Assembly (NCBI RefSeq): GCF_014384745.1
Contig: NZ_JACRSO010000004.1
Coordinates: 1-64,000, forward strand
Length of the DNA: 64,000 bases
Origin: Luoshenia tenuis
GTDB taxonomy: Bacteria > Bacillota > Clostridia > Christensenellales > GCA-900066905
Direction: 5' to 3'
Shown here in pieces: positions 23,474 through 32,397 of the stretch. How positions within the stretch are numbered: the first letter of the stretch is position 1; each line of letters starts with the position of its first letter. Both the position numbers and the translations under genes were made by a program. Under the pieces are notes generated by a model. That model had not been told where the DNA came from and did no database searches. It saw only the letters and a program-made list of their open reading frames with translations.

Positions 23474-23502
23474 ATTCTCATGTATTTTTTGTCCATTGTC
23501 AA
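23474..23502 (-). promoter_or_regulatory. nfnAB promoter
   Basis: TTGACA (23502-23497), a 17-base spacer and GAGAAT (23479-23474) on the minus strand. Leader length is about 80 bases. Confidence 0.6.
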
Positions 23503-23770
23503 TTAAAAAATCCTGGCAAAAGGTTATCTGCGCTGCGTGCACCGGCCCGCAAGGGGGCTAGCGCCCATTTAACCGCTCATAGCCTTTCATATTCACCCGG
23601 CGTTTGCGCCCGCCAGTAACTCAAAGGGTATAGCGTGGGAGAGGCGGGGCTTTCGCCCTTTTTGCCGCTCTTGCCCTTGTATATTCCTGTGCGGCAGCTC
23701 CCGCCAGAGGCTTTATCCCCATTCCAACCGGCCCTGCGCTTTGAATGAGGGGTTACCCTACCGCTTTGCC

Positions 23771-23817
23771 CCAAAACTGGAAAGCGGAGGGGCGTTCATC
23801 CGCCTCCCCCGCTTTCC
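23771..23817 (-). terminator. Likely terminator of the iron alcohol dehydrogenase gene
   Basis: GGAAAGCGG (23779-23787) pairs with CCGCTTTCC (23809-23817) around a partly paired inner part, followed on the minus strand by AGTTTTGGGG. The rest of the 490-base gap holds one GGGCTAGCGCCC plus TTTAACCGCTC copy of the tandem-array core near 23555-23580. Confidence 0.6.
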
Positions 23818-23877
23818 GGTGTATCGCGTGTATATTTGTAGGACCAGAGCCGTGTTCGCGTGTGTTGAGGCTACGGT

Positions 23878-25059
23878 TTAGAAATCCACTTCCGTGCCGT
23901 AGTAGCAGCACTCCAGCAGCTTCTCCATCTCCTTGGGCGTAATGGCGCGCGGGTTGGAGCCGGTGCAGGCATCCCCCACCGCCAATTCCGCGATGGAAGC
24001 GACCTTGCGCTTGAACTCGTCCTCGTTGATGCCAAACGCTTTGAGGGTCTTGGGGATGTTCAGCGCCACGTTGTAGGCGTCGATCTTCTTGCAAAGGGCA
24101 TTGACCAGCTCGCAATCGTCCTTGCCCTCCAGACCCACAGCCCGGGCGATATCGGCATAGCGCTTTTTGGCGGTCTCATCCTTGGCGTTATATTGAATCA
24201 CGAAGGGCAGATACATGGCGTTGGCGCACCCGTGGGGGATGTGCCCGGTCTCAAAGGCCGCGCCGGTCTTATGCGCCATGGAGTGTACGATGCCAAGCAG
24301 GGCGTTGCTAAACGCCATACCGGCCAGACACTGGGCGTAGTGCATCTGCTCGCGCGCTTTCATGTCGCCTGCAAAAGAGGCGGGCAGGAACTCGAATACC
24401 ATCTGGATCGCCTTGATCGCCAGCGGATCGGTGAAGGGGGAGTTAAGCGTGGAAACGTACGCTTCGATGGCGTGGGTCAGGGCGTCCATGCCGGTGTGGG
24501 CCGTGAGCTTGGGGGGCATCGTCTCGGCCAGATCCGGGTCGACAATGGCCACATCCGGGGTGATATTAAAGTCTGCCAGCGGGTATTTGATCCCTTTGGC
24601 GTAATCCGTAATGACGGAGAAGGCCGTCACTTCGGTCGCCGTACCGGAGGTAGACGGGATGGCTAAGAATTTGGCTTTGGTGCGCAGTTTGGGGAAGCTA
24701 AACGGGGTGATCAGGTCCTCAAACTTGGCGTCGGGATACTCGTAGAACACCCACATGGCCTTGGCCGCGTCGATGGGGCTGCCCCCGCCCATGGAGATGA
24801 TCCAGTCCGGCTCAAACTCGCGCATGGCCTGGGCGCCCTTCATCACCGTCTCCACCGACGGATCGGGCTCTACGTTTTCAAACAGCTGGACCTCGATGCC
24901 AGCCTCTTTCAGATAATTCACCGCTTTGTCTACGAAGCCGAAGCGCTTCATCGAGCCGCCGCCCAGAACAATGATGGCCTTTTTGCCATCCAGGTTCTTG
25001 AGCTCTTCCATGGTGCCTTTACCGTAATAGATGTCGCGGGGAAGTGTAAAACGTGCCAT
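23878..25059 (-). CDS. Iron-containing alcohol dehydrogenase
   Basis: The 393-residue group III alcohol dehydrogenase has NAD(P)-binding GGGSPIDAAKAMW (near 96-108) and the family metal site: Asp in VDPDLAETMPP, His in HTGMDALTHAIEAY, then HSMAHKTGAAFETGHIPHG. It reduces an aldehyde or oxidises an alcohol; butanol, ethanol or lactaldehyde reductase roles all occur in the family. AAGGAGG precedes the ATG. A weak promoter (TTACCC-18-TATACT, 25250-25279) gives a leader of about 185 bases. No clear Rex palindrome was found. Confidence 0.93.
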   Translation of the reverse strand: MARFTLPRDIYYGKGTMEELKNLDGKKAIIVLGGGSMKRFGFVDKAVNYLKEAGIEVQLFENVEPDPSVETVMKGAQAMREFEPDWIISMGGGSPIDAAKAMWVFYEYPDAKFEDLITPFSFPKLRTKAKFLAIPSTSGTATEVTAFSVITDYAKGIKYPLADFNITPDVAIVDPDLAETMPPKLTAHTGMDALTHAIEAYVSTLNSPFTDPLAIKAIQMVFEFLPASFAGDMKAREQMHYAQCLAGMAFSNALLGIVHSMAHKTGAAFETGHIPHGCANAMYLPFVIQYNAKDETAKKRYADIARAVGLEGKDDCELVNALCKKIDAYNVALNIPKTLKAFGINEDEFKRKVASIAELAVGDACTGSNPRAITPKEMEKLLECCYYGTEVDF

Positions 25060-25665
25060 AATGATCCTCCTTCGTGTCGTCCTTTCGACCGTTGATCGTT
25101 AAAATCTGTCGGGCCCGGCCCGTAAGGTGGGGCGCCTTGCTCCTTTTATGATGTTCTGGCGCGCCGCGCTTTATACCGGTCCCGGCGGTTATTGTGGGGG
25201 CCGGCGGCCTTTTTCCCTTGGCCGGAGGCTCCCTTTTTCTTACAGTGCCAGTATAGCACGCGCGGGCAAAACCGGGTAATGTTTAATGGGAATGGGGGGT
25301 ATATCCCGGGGGCATAGCTCATTTACAGGGTGTATGCTTGCGGTTGCAGCAGGGCTTTGCCGGGGGCGGGCAGGGCAACGGTGCTAACTGGGCGCGGGGC
25401 TGGACGGTGCGGGGGCCAGGCTTTACCGGGGCAGACGGGGTTAACCTGAGCGCATGTCTGGTCGGCGTGGTGCAGGCCTGGCCAGGCGGTTATAAAGAGA
25501 TTCCGCGCCGCCGCTCGGAATGACGGGAAAGCTATTTTTATGGAATAATCTTACCAGAAGCGGCAGGAAACATCAGCGCGCTTCACGGCCATTCGCTTCA
25601 GCGCGGCATAACGGCCTTCCCTCACCCCTCTCCCCCGTTCGCGGCCTGATCTTCCCCGTGCATGC
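25060..25665. other. Gene-free stretch between alcohol dehydrogenase and FlgD-Ig gene
   Basis: Holds the alcohol dehydrogenase leader and weak promoter (25250-25279) and one AGAGATTCCGCG...GCTCGGAATGACG dispersed repeat at about 25497-25525. No credible gene was seen. Confidence 0.6.
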
Positions 25666-25697
25666 AAAAGGGCCGGAGAGCATTTGCTCTCCGGCCC
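25666..25697 (-). terminator. Terminator of the FlgD-Ig/PT-repeat gene
   Basis: A perfect 12-base stem GGGCCGGAGAGC/GCTCTCCGGCCC with loop ATTT (25670-25697), followed on the minus strand by TTTT. Confidence 0.88.
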
Positions 25698-25729
25698 TGA
25701 TTCCTATCTGTGCGCGGGGCGCCTTCCCC

Positions 25730-26557
25730 CTACTCGTGATCCCCGTCATCCGGGGTAGGGGCCGCCGGGCTATTCGTAGGGGTTTGCGTAGGTTTAGCAG
25801 TCGGTTCAGCCGTGGGTTTGGCGGTAGGCTCAGCCGTAGGTTTAACCGTTGGCTTAGCAGTCGGCTCAGCCGTAGGCTTAGCGGTAGGCTCAGCCGTAGG
25901 TTTCGCGGTAGGTTTCTCCGTAGGTTTGGCCGTAGGCTTCACCGTGGCCTTGGCGGTGGGCTTTGCCGTAGCCTGCGGCGTGGGGGTGGCGCGGGAATAG
26001 GCCACCGTAAAGTCCTTGGTCTCGGTGCCGGTGATGTCCCCATCGATACCGGCGTCCACCAGTACCTGATACTTGCCCTCGGCCAGGGTCTTGCCGTTTT
26101 CGTCCTTACCATCCCAGGTGATGCGGTTCACGCCCGCCTTGACGTCCAGCCACTCCTCATTCAAGCGGCGCACGGTGGTGCCGTCCGGCTTCTGGATGGA
26201 AACGTGCACCTGGCAATCCTGATCCACCAAATACTTAATGGTCATCGCGCCCTCGCTGGGCACGTACAGGGTATCGGCCAGCTCGATGGCGGTGACCGCC
26301 GGGCCCGCCTTGGGCGGGATGATCTCCTCAGCCGACTCGGTGGACGAGGCGATCGGGATCGTGGTCAGCGCCGGGCTCTGGTTGACGATCAAAAAATCCG
26401 CCATGAAATAGATGCCCACGGCCAGCGCCACCGAAAATACGCTTAAAATAGCGATGGTGCGCTTCTCTTTGCGCACGCGCTTGGCAATGGCGGCGGCATT
26501 GGGCTTTTTATGGGGCCCGCCCTGGGGGGCCGGCCTTCTCTGCGGTTGTTGCTCCAT
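25730..26557 (-). CDS. Membrane-anchored FlgD-Ig-like protein with Pro-Thr repeat tail
   Basis: 275 residues. A basic N-terminus (KRVRKEKR) is followed by one transmembrane segment near 34-54. A FlgD-type Ig-like domain comes next, with VRRLNEEWLDVKAGVNRITWDGKDENGK (shown in parts: VKAGVNRITW, DGKDENGK) near 140-170. The tail (about 200-265) is a PTAKPTAEPTAKPT-type low-complexity repeat of about 24 bases per unit, usual for spacers through the cell wall. The frame is open 63 codons further upstream, but GGAGG sits 8-9 bases before ATG 26557. No sortase signal was seen. Function unknown; it is divergent from a deacetylase-like envelope protein. Confidence 0.8.
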   Translation of the reverse strand: MEQQPQRRPAPQGGPHKKPNAAAIAKRVRKEKRTIAILSVFSVALAVGIYFMADFLIVNQSPALTTIPIASSTESAEEIIPPKAGPAVTAIELADTLYVPSEGAMTIKYLVDQDCQVHVSIQKPDGTTVRRLNEEWLDVKAGVNRITWDGKDENGKTLAEGKYQVLVDAGIDGDITGTETKDFTVAYSRATPTPQATAKPTAKATVKPTAKPTEKPTAKPTAEPTAKPTAEPTAKPTVKPTAEPTAKPTAEPTAKPTQTPTNSPAAPTPDDGDHE

Positions 26558-26684
26558 AAATCGTTCCTCCAAATACTTCATCACGCCCGGAAAAAACGGG
26601 CAGGATCCTTCTCCCTCGCGCCCCGCCCCTGCGGGGAGCGCTAAGCGACCTGGGCGGCACAGGGCCTGTCCCACGTCCTGGCCT

Positions 26685-26825
26685 ATTATATCATGGCCTT
26701 TTGCTAAAAAAAAGCCCGCTCGCTCTAATTTCGGCGCAAATATCAATTTTTACACTTTAGAGAGGAATCTATGAAGGAAAAGACATATTTTTGAAATGGC
26801 TTTCCCAGCCGGTATTGTGTATAAT
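26685..26825. promoter_or_regulatory. Divergent promoter region of the two envelope genes
   Basis: A minus-strand TATAAT lies at 26690-26685 and a plus-strand TATAAT at 26820-26825; both have poor -35 matches (T-rich, and TGGCTT at 26797). This 339-base gap holds no gene. Confidence 0.45.
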
Positions 26826-26896
26826 GAAAATAGCATAAATTTGTGGTATTTTAGCACAATATGCGGATAATTCTCATAACAGAGGGAGGGCGAGTG

Positions 26897-28741
26897 ATGC
26901 CGCAAAAGAAAAACACGGCCCGCGCGCGGGCCCGCAGGCGCTACCGCTTTAAGCCCCGGCCCACCTTTATGCTGGCCCTGGCCGTTCTGGTGCTGATCGG
27001 CGGGTTCTTCGGGGTCAAGGCCCTGGTGGATAACGGCAAGGTGAGCGGAGCCAGCGCCCGCTTTATTCAATTATTAAACGAGGGGCAGGTAGACGCTGCC
27101 CGGGAGTATCTGGACACCGAGGTGGCAGGCATGGGCGCGCTGCACGAGCGCACGGTGCAGCAGATCACCCAGCACTTAAACGCCAAGGTGGAGGCTTTTA
27201 GCGCCCTGGCGCGCAAGGACATCGACAAAGAGGACGCGGCGCTGAGCGATGTGCCGGCGGACCTAGCCGCGCTGGACCGCTTCCCGGACCTGGTGAGCGC
27301 CAAGGTGCACTCCGAGCTGCAGGGTGCCGTGCAGCAGTATATCAGCGAGCAGCTGCCCTATGAGCAGATGGCCCGCTTTATCCAAAACTACCGGCTGCTG
27401 CCCTTTGCAGGCGAGCTGTGCGACGAATACAGCGCCCAGGCCGCGGCCTATTACGAATCCCGCGACCATTATGAAAAGGGCATGGCGGCCAGCGACAGCG
27501 GGGACTACGCCACCGCCGTGGAGGAACTGGCCTTGGTGATCCCCGAGGATGCGGCCTATTACGGCAAGGCCCAGGAGGTGCAGGCGGTCAACCTTGAAAA
27601 GCTGCTGCCCAGCGCCATGGCCGAGAGCGAAAAGCTGTACCAGGCCGGGGATTACGAGGGGGCTTACGCGCTGGTAGAGCGGGCGGCGGCCTTTTTCCCC
27701 AACGATACGGCGCTGCAAAACCGGGTGAACGACTATAAAAACGCGCTGGAGCAGTACGAGGAATCCCTGGTGAGCTATTCAGGCCCGGTGGAGCACGTGT
27801 TCACCCACTGCCTGATCGCCTACCCCGAGATCTGCTACTCCAGCCCCGAGATGATGAAATCCCTGGATACCGACTGTTTGACGCCCAAGGAGTTCACCAA
27901 GATCATCCAGTCCTTATACGACAAGGGCTATATTTTGATCGACATCAACGCCCTGGTGGGCAAGAGTGAAGAGCAGGACGGCAAGATCTACGTGAGCGAC
28001 CTGAAGCTGCCCAAGGGCAAAAAGCCGCTGGTGCTCTCGGTGGACGACGTGGTGTACGACGCGCGCAAGGCCGGCACCGGCATGGTGGACAAGCTGATCC
28101 TGGACAGCGAGGGCAACATCGCCACCTACACCAAGCACGCCGACGGCACCGAGGAGGTGCGCTACGACAACGAGGTCTTCCCCATTATCGACGCGTTCGT
28201 CAAAGAGCACCCGGATTTCTCCTTTAAAGGCGCCAAGGGCACGCTGTTTTTGACGGGCTTCCAGGGCATACTGGGTTACCGCACCCAGCACGACAGCCCG
28301 CTGGACCGGGAGGCGGAGATCGAGGCGGTAAAGCCGGTGATCGCGCGGCTGAAGGAGACCGGGTGGAACTTTGGCTCCCACTCCTATGGGCACGGGCATA
28401 TGGAGCAGAAGTACGACCTTGAAAAGATGAAGGACGACACCCAGAAGTGGCACGACGAGGTGGAATCCCTGGTGGGCGAGACGCAGGTATTCGCCTATCC
28501 CTATGGGGAAAAGGTGACCTACGGCTCGGAGAAGTGGCAGGTCTTGTACGACGACGGGTTCCGCATCTTCTGCGGCGTGGGCCCCAAGCCCTACCTGAAG
28601 CTGGAGAAGAACGGCGACGCCCTGTTCCAGGACCGCCGGCCCTTTGACGGGTATTCCCTACGCAACTCCCGCGAGCGCAACCTGGACCTGTTTGACGCCA
28701 ATGAAGTGATCGACTCGGTGCGTCCGGCCACCGCGCCCTAA
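26897..28741 (+). CDS. Membrane-anchored protein with C-terminal polysaccharide deacetylase-like domain
   Basis: 614 residues from ATG 26897 (GGAGGG upstream). A basic N-terminus and one transmembrane helix near 24-42 are followed by a long helical, TPR-like region (about 50-280). The C-terminal half has NodB-type motifs: LVLSVDDVVYDA near 374-385 (the D-D pair) and GSHSYGHGHM near 492-501 (His pair). An insertion of about 100 residues separates motif 1 and motif 2. Family members remove acetyl groups from peptidoglycan or other glycans outside the cell. Whether catalysis is kept is not certain. Confidence 0.8.
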   Translation: MPQKKNTARARARRRYRFKPRPTFMLALAVLVLIGGFFGVKALVDNGKVSGASARFIQLLNEGQVDAAREYLDTEVAGMGALHERTVQQITQHLNAKVEAFSALARKDIDKEDAALSDVPADLAALDRFPDLVSAKVHSELQGAVQQYISEQLPYEQMARFIQNYRLLPFAGELCDEYSAQAAAYYESRDHYEKGMAASDSGDYATAVEELALVIPEDAAYYGKAQEVQAVNLEKLLPSAMAESEKLYQAGDYEGAYALVERAAAFFPNDTALQNRVNDYKNALEQYEESLVSYSGPVEHVFTHCLIAYPEICYSSPEMMKSLDTDCLTPKEFTKIIQSLYDKGYILIDINALVGKSEEQDGKIYVSDLKLPKGKKPLVLSVDDVVYDARKAGTGMVDKLILDSEGNIATYTKHADGTEEVRYDNEVFPIIDAFVKEHPDFSFKGAKGTLFLTGFQGILGYRTQHDSPLDREAEIEAVKPVIARLKETGWNFGSHSYGHGHMEQKYDLEKMKDDTQKWHDEVESLVGETQVFAYPYGEKVTYGSEKWQVLYDDGFRIFCGVGPKPYLKLEKNGDALFQDRRPFDGYSLRNSRERNLDLFDANEVIDSVRPATAP

Positions 28742-28764
28742 GGGCGTGCCAAAAGGATAAAGCC

Positions 28765-28794
28765 AATCCCCCGGCATTTTGCCGGGGGATTTTA
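28765..28794 (+). terminator. Terminator of the deacetylase-like gene
   Basis: A perfect 11-base stem AATCCCCCGGC/GCCGGGGGATT with loop ATTTT, followed by TTTATT. Confidence 0.9.
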
Positions 28795-28999
28795 TTGTGT
28801 GCGGGGAGCGCGGGCCTGGGGGCCATCCGTTGACAGGCGTGAATAGGACGGTGTGGGCGCGGACGCGCGGCAGACGGTGGATCGGGCGGGTAAAGGCCTG
28901 CCCTACCATTTGGCACACGGGAATGAGGTGACAAGGGCGCGACGCTTGACCGAGGAGGTGTGGGTTAGACACCTTACCCCGGCGGCGGAGTATGAGCGC

Positions 29000-29130
29000 G
29001 GCTAAGAGGGGGCAAAGAGATTCCTCGCTGCCGCTCGGGATGACAGCGGGTTTGGGAACAGGGGGCTTCCTCTCCCTCCGGCAGGCTTCGCCTGCCACCT
29101 CCCTCGGCAGAGGGAGGCAAGGGACGATAA
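29000..29130. repeat. Short palindromic intergenic repeats
   Basis: One AGAGATTCCTCGC...GCTCGGGATGACAG copy, then CTCCCTCCGGCAGG-CTTCG-CCTGCC and CCTCCCTC...GAGGGAGG. The D-core GAGCGGTTAAAATGGCGATAGC follows at about 29173-29197. The gap 28795-29198 holds no gene. Confidence 0.75.
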
Positions 29131-29198
29131 TAGCCTTTACCGGGCGCTAAAGTCAGGCCTCCCTATCCGCTTTGAGCGGTTAAAATGGCGATAGCTCC

Positions 29199-29232
29199 AA
29201 AAAAGAGGACGTGGAATTTTCCACGTCCTCTT
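29199..29232 (-). terminator. Terminator of the Gfo/Idh/MocA gene
   Basis: A 12-base stem AAGAGGACGTGG/CCACGTCCTCTT with a 6-base loop, followed on the minus strand by TTTT. Confidence 0.88.
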
Positions 29233-29264
29233 CTGGTTCGTTTCAGTAAAAGGTTTGGCCCGGA

Positions 29265-30467
29265 TTAGAAAGCCAGAGCGGCCTCCATATCGTCGCCGGT
29301 GATGAAGCCGCAGGGCAGTGCCGCGGGCTGGGCCGGTTTGGTGGTCAGCTCGCACACCACGTTCTCGCGGCAGCTCTTCTCAATGGAGGTGACGATCTCC
29401 ACAGCGTGCAGGGCCTGCTCGGCGCTCTGACGCGGGGTGCGTCCATCGCGCAGGGCCCAAGCCATATCCGCCACGCCGATGCCGCGGCGGGAGTTGTAGC
29501 AGGGCTCCGGCTTGCCGCTGGTGGTGGGCAGAGACGGATCGGTATCCCCATAGCCGTGGGTGAAGGGCATCTTGAAGGTGCCTTCGTTGCCGGACAGGGT
29601 GATGTACACATCGTTGCCGTAGCCGCCGAACATGTTCGGGTCGGGCACGGAGATCCAGCCCTTGGTGCCGTAGATCTCGATGCGCGGAATCTCTTTCTCA
29701 TAGCTCTCGCCCATGACCACCAGGTTGCCCCAGCAGCCGTTGTGGAACTCCAGGCAGCCCATGATAGACGTGGGCCCCGGATAGACCTTGATGGGCTCGC
29801 GGAAGTTGGGATGCATAGGATTGGTATATACCCGATCCGCACGGCTGCCGGCATAACCGGACACGCGCTTGACGGGCCCAAGCAGGTTGAGCAGAGCGTT
29901 GATGTAATAGCCGCCCATGTCGTAAGGCATGGTGGTGCCGGCGCCGCCGAAGTTGGCGCGATCCGGCTCGGCAGCCAGGCTGGCCGGGCGGTTGGGCCGC
30001 AGCACGAAGGCCTGGGCCATGATGGGATCGCCGATCCAACCGTCGTCGATCAGCTTGCGGGCGGTCTGGTGGGCAGCGCCCATGTAGGTATCCGGCGCCG
30101 CGCCGATGAGCAGGCCCTTGCTCTTGGCATATTCGATGTTGGCCTTGGCATCCTCAAAGGAGCAGCCCATCATCTTTTCGGAATAGACGTTCTTGCCCGC
30201 ATCCAGGATCATCTTGGTCACTTCCGTATGGAAGGTGATCTGCGTGGTGTTGACCACGATCTCGATCTCAGGATCGTTCAAGATCTCTTCATTGGTCATC
30301 TGCCGGATGCCGAACAGCTCGCTGCGGGCCTTGCTCCGCTCCGGGATCAGGTCCGAACAGCCCACCATATCGATGATGGAGAAGGTGTTCGTCAGGTTGG
30401 TCAGGTACGTATAGCTGATCGCGCCCGAACCGATGAGGCCGACTTTGACTGGTTTCACTTTTGCCAT
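29265..30467 (-). CDS. Gfo/Idh/MocA family oxidoreductase
   Basis: The 400-residue protein has an N-terminal Rossmann motif VGLIGSGAISYTYL (near 9-22) and the family sugar-binding site as YSEKMMGCSFEDAK: the usual EKP reads EKM here. The C-terminal domain is the common alpha/beta sheet with FGGAGTTMPYDMGGYYIN. These enzymes oxidise or reduce sugars and inositols with NAD(P); substrate unknown. Clustered with an MFS carrier, an isomerase-like protein, an aldo/keto reductase and an epimerase, a sugar role is likely. A promoter lies at 30564-30592. Confidence 0.9.
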   Translation of the reverse strand: MAKVKPVKVGLIGSGAISYTYLTNLTNTFSIIDMVGCSDLIPERSKARSELFGIRQMTNEEILNDPEIEIVVNTTQITFHTEVTKMILDAGKNVYSEKMMGCSFEDAKANIEYAKSKGLLIGAAPDTYMGAAHQTARKLIDDGWIGDPIMAQAFVLRPNRPASLAAEPDRANFGGAGTTMPYDMGGYYINALLNLLGPVKRVSGYAGSRADRVYTNPMHPNFREPIKVYPGPTSIMGCLEFHNGCWGNLVVMGESYEKEIPRIEIYGTKGWISVPDPNMFGGYGNDVYITLSGNEGTFKMPFTHGYGDTDPSLPTTSGKPEPCYNSRRGIGVADMAWALRDGRTPRQSAEQALHAVEIVTSIEKSCRENVVCELTTKPAQPAALPCGFITGDDMEAALAF

Positions 30468-30563
30468 TCCTGTTACCCCCTGTTAATTTGGTTCAAAATA
30501 AAATGGATTCTCCAGGCGGCGGTGCAAGCCCTCCAAGTGGCAGCGCACGCATTCGCCCTTTAT

Positions 30564-30592
30564 ACTTTACCATTTCTTCAGCGATTTTACAA
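30564..30592 (-). promoter_or_regulatory. Promoter of the Gfo/Idh/MocA gene
   Basis: TTGTAA (30592-30587), a 17-base spacer and TAAAGT (30569-30564) on the minus strand, about 95 bases before the ATG. Confidence 0.55.
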
Positions 30593-30619
30593 TGTATTAT
30601 TCAACAAAAGTTGCAAACG

Positions 30620-31951
30620 TTAGGGCATGGTGGGGTGCAGCCGGCCGGCCTTTTTCAGGTGCCGGTAGCGCCAGATGAAAAGCAGCGCCGCGCTGCCCCG
30701 GGCCAGCAGGGCGATCAGGGCGAAAAGCGTCATCGCGTGCTGGTCCGCGCCCAGCGCCTGGTATAGCTGCACGCCCAGGTAAGGCATTACCGCATTGGAG
30801 AGGGTGACCACCATGGTGTGCAGGCTGATGATCAGCGCACGGTTGCGCTGCGGGGTCACATCCAGCAGCATCTGCACCGCGCAAAGCTGGATACAGCCCT
30901 GGGGCACGCTGCCCAGGATGCCCATGGCCATAAAGGGGATCAATTGGCTGCCCTGGGGCAGGTTGACCCCTACCAGCATGGCCAGCGAGCAAAACGTATG
31001 CCCCAGCACGGCGAAGATAAAGGAAAAGTGCACGGTCTTGCGCTCGTTCAAGCGGGCGAAAAGGCCCACCGTGAGCAGCTGGCCCACGCACACCAGCCCG
31101 TTATAGTAGGAGAGCTGGGCCTCGGTCATATGGATGTACTGGGTCTGGCCGATGTACCACATGCTCCAGTCCAGGTGCCAGGCCAGGTAAAAGAACATGA
31201 TGCAAAGGAAAAACGAGCGGAAGGCCCGCGTGGTGGCCATCTGCCCTAAGGCCTGGCCGATCTCCCTTGGCGAAAAGCGCTTGATGGCCGCCATCTCGGC
31301 ATCCGTACGCTTGGGGCAGGGGATGCGCGAGAGGATCAGCGCCTGGGTCAGCACCAGGGCACCGGCGATGTAGTAAAACACGCGCAGCACCACCAGCTTG
31401 CCCTCGCTGTCCACCGCCGTGCCCATGCACAGCCCGCAGATCACCGGGGCCACCGTGCCCACCAGGAACATAAAGCGGTTGCGGAAGGAATAGACGCCAT
31501 TGCGCTTGCGCTCCTCCACCGCATCCCCGAAAAAGGCCTGCCACTGGGCGTTGTACACCGCCAGCACGCCGGCTGTAAGCCCCAGGAACACGAAGAAAAA
31601 GGCGATGCGGTTGCTGCCGAACTCCGGCACCGTGGCGTACACAAAGTACATGGCGCCCATAAAAAGCAACATGGCCACCGGCAGCGTCTTACTGGAGCGC
31701 TGGCGGTTGGCCACGATGCCGATGGGCAACAGCAACACCACCGCCACCAGGTTAAGCACCAGCTGCACCATGCCGATCTGGCTGTCGCTGGCGCCCATGT
31801 TGGTGGCGTACAGGTTGTTGCCGAACCCGTTTATAGAGGTGACGTATTGCAGCATCAGCCCTTCCAGGCCGAAAAGCAGGGTCACCCGCATGTCTTTATT
31901 GCCCCAGGTCAGCTGGAGCCGCTCCCGCAGCATACGGAAATAGCGCAGCAT
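30620..31951 (-). CDS. MFS-type membrane transporter
   Basis: The 443-residue protein has about 12 hydrophobic segments and an MFS-like loop after helix 2 (LPIGIVANRQRSSKTL). The central loop AEMAAIKRFSPREIGQAL separates the halves. Substrate cannot be told. Position between a Gfo/Idh oxidoreductase and an isomerase-like protein suggests sugar or sugar-derivative transport. The ATG follows AGGAG by 11 bases. No terminator separates it from the Gfo/Idh gene, but that gene has its own promoter. Confidence 0.85.
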   Translation of the reverse strand: MLRYFRMLRERLQLTWGNKDMRVTLLFGLEGLMLQYVTSINGFGNNLYATNMGASDSQIGMVQLVLNLVAVVLLLPIGIVANRQRSSKTLPVAMLLFMGAMYFVYATVPEFGSNRIAFFFVFLGLTAGVLAVYNAQWQAFFGDAVEERKRNGVYSFRNRFMFLVGTVAPVICGLCMGTAVDSEGKLVVLRVFYYIAGALVLTQALILSRIPCPKRTDAEMAAIKRFSPREIGQALGQMATTRAFRSFFLCIMFFYLAWHLDWSMWYIGQTQYIHMTEAQLSYYNGLVCVGQLLTVGLFARLNERKTVHFSFIFAVLGHTFCSLAMLVGVNLPQGSQLIPFMAMGILGSVPQGCIQLCAVQMLLDVTPQRNRALIISLHTMVVTLSNAVMPYLGVQLYQALGADQHAMTLFALIALLARGSAALLFIWRYRHLKKAGRLHPTMP

Positions 31952-32397
31952 GTTTCACCAGGCTCCTTTACACAGTCCAGATTGCCGGCCCCGCCGGCCA
32001 GGAGGGGGTAAAGCGGCGCCAACGCCGCAAAGGCCAAACTTGATGCTGATTTCCGCCCGTACCGCGGGCATTAGGGGACACATACGGCACACAACCCTGG
32101 AAGGCGAGGTGGTCGAAGTCCCGCCTCCAGGGCGCCTGCCGTTCTTAAAAGGGGCTGATACGATCAAGGGCTTTTGCCCGCCCTGCCGCGCTGCAAGCCC
32201 TCTTCTCCAAGGCGGGGTGCAACCGTCTTTTGGGGAAGCCGGCGTGTTCGCGCTTTAAGCAGGTTATTGCCCTTTATCGTCATCAAAGCCGGGGGATATG
32301 ATCTCCCCCTCTATCCGCTAAAGGCATGGAGCCGCAGGCCGGCTGATCCATCCGCCTGCAAGCCGCCGCTGCCTTTTGCGCTAAGCTACTAGCCCTA
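31952..32397. other. Gene-free stretch of 446 bases
   Basis: No credible gene, promoter or known repeat core was recognised. Small frames here start without ribosome binding sites. GC content is close to the neighbours. Confidence 0.5.

Noticed and set aside
25060..25280. Rex operator upstream of the iron alcohol dehydrogenase
   Set aside because: GTTGATCGTTAAAATCTG is only half-like; no TTGTTAA-type palindrome is present.
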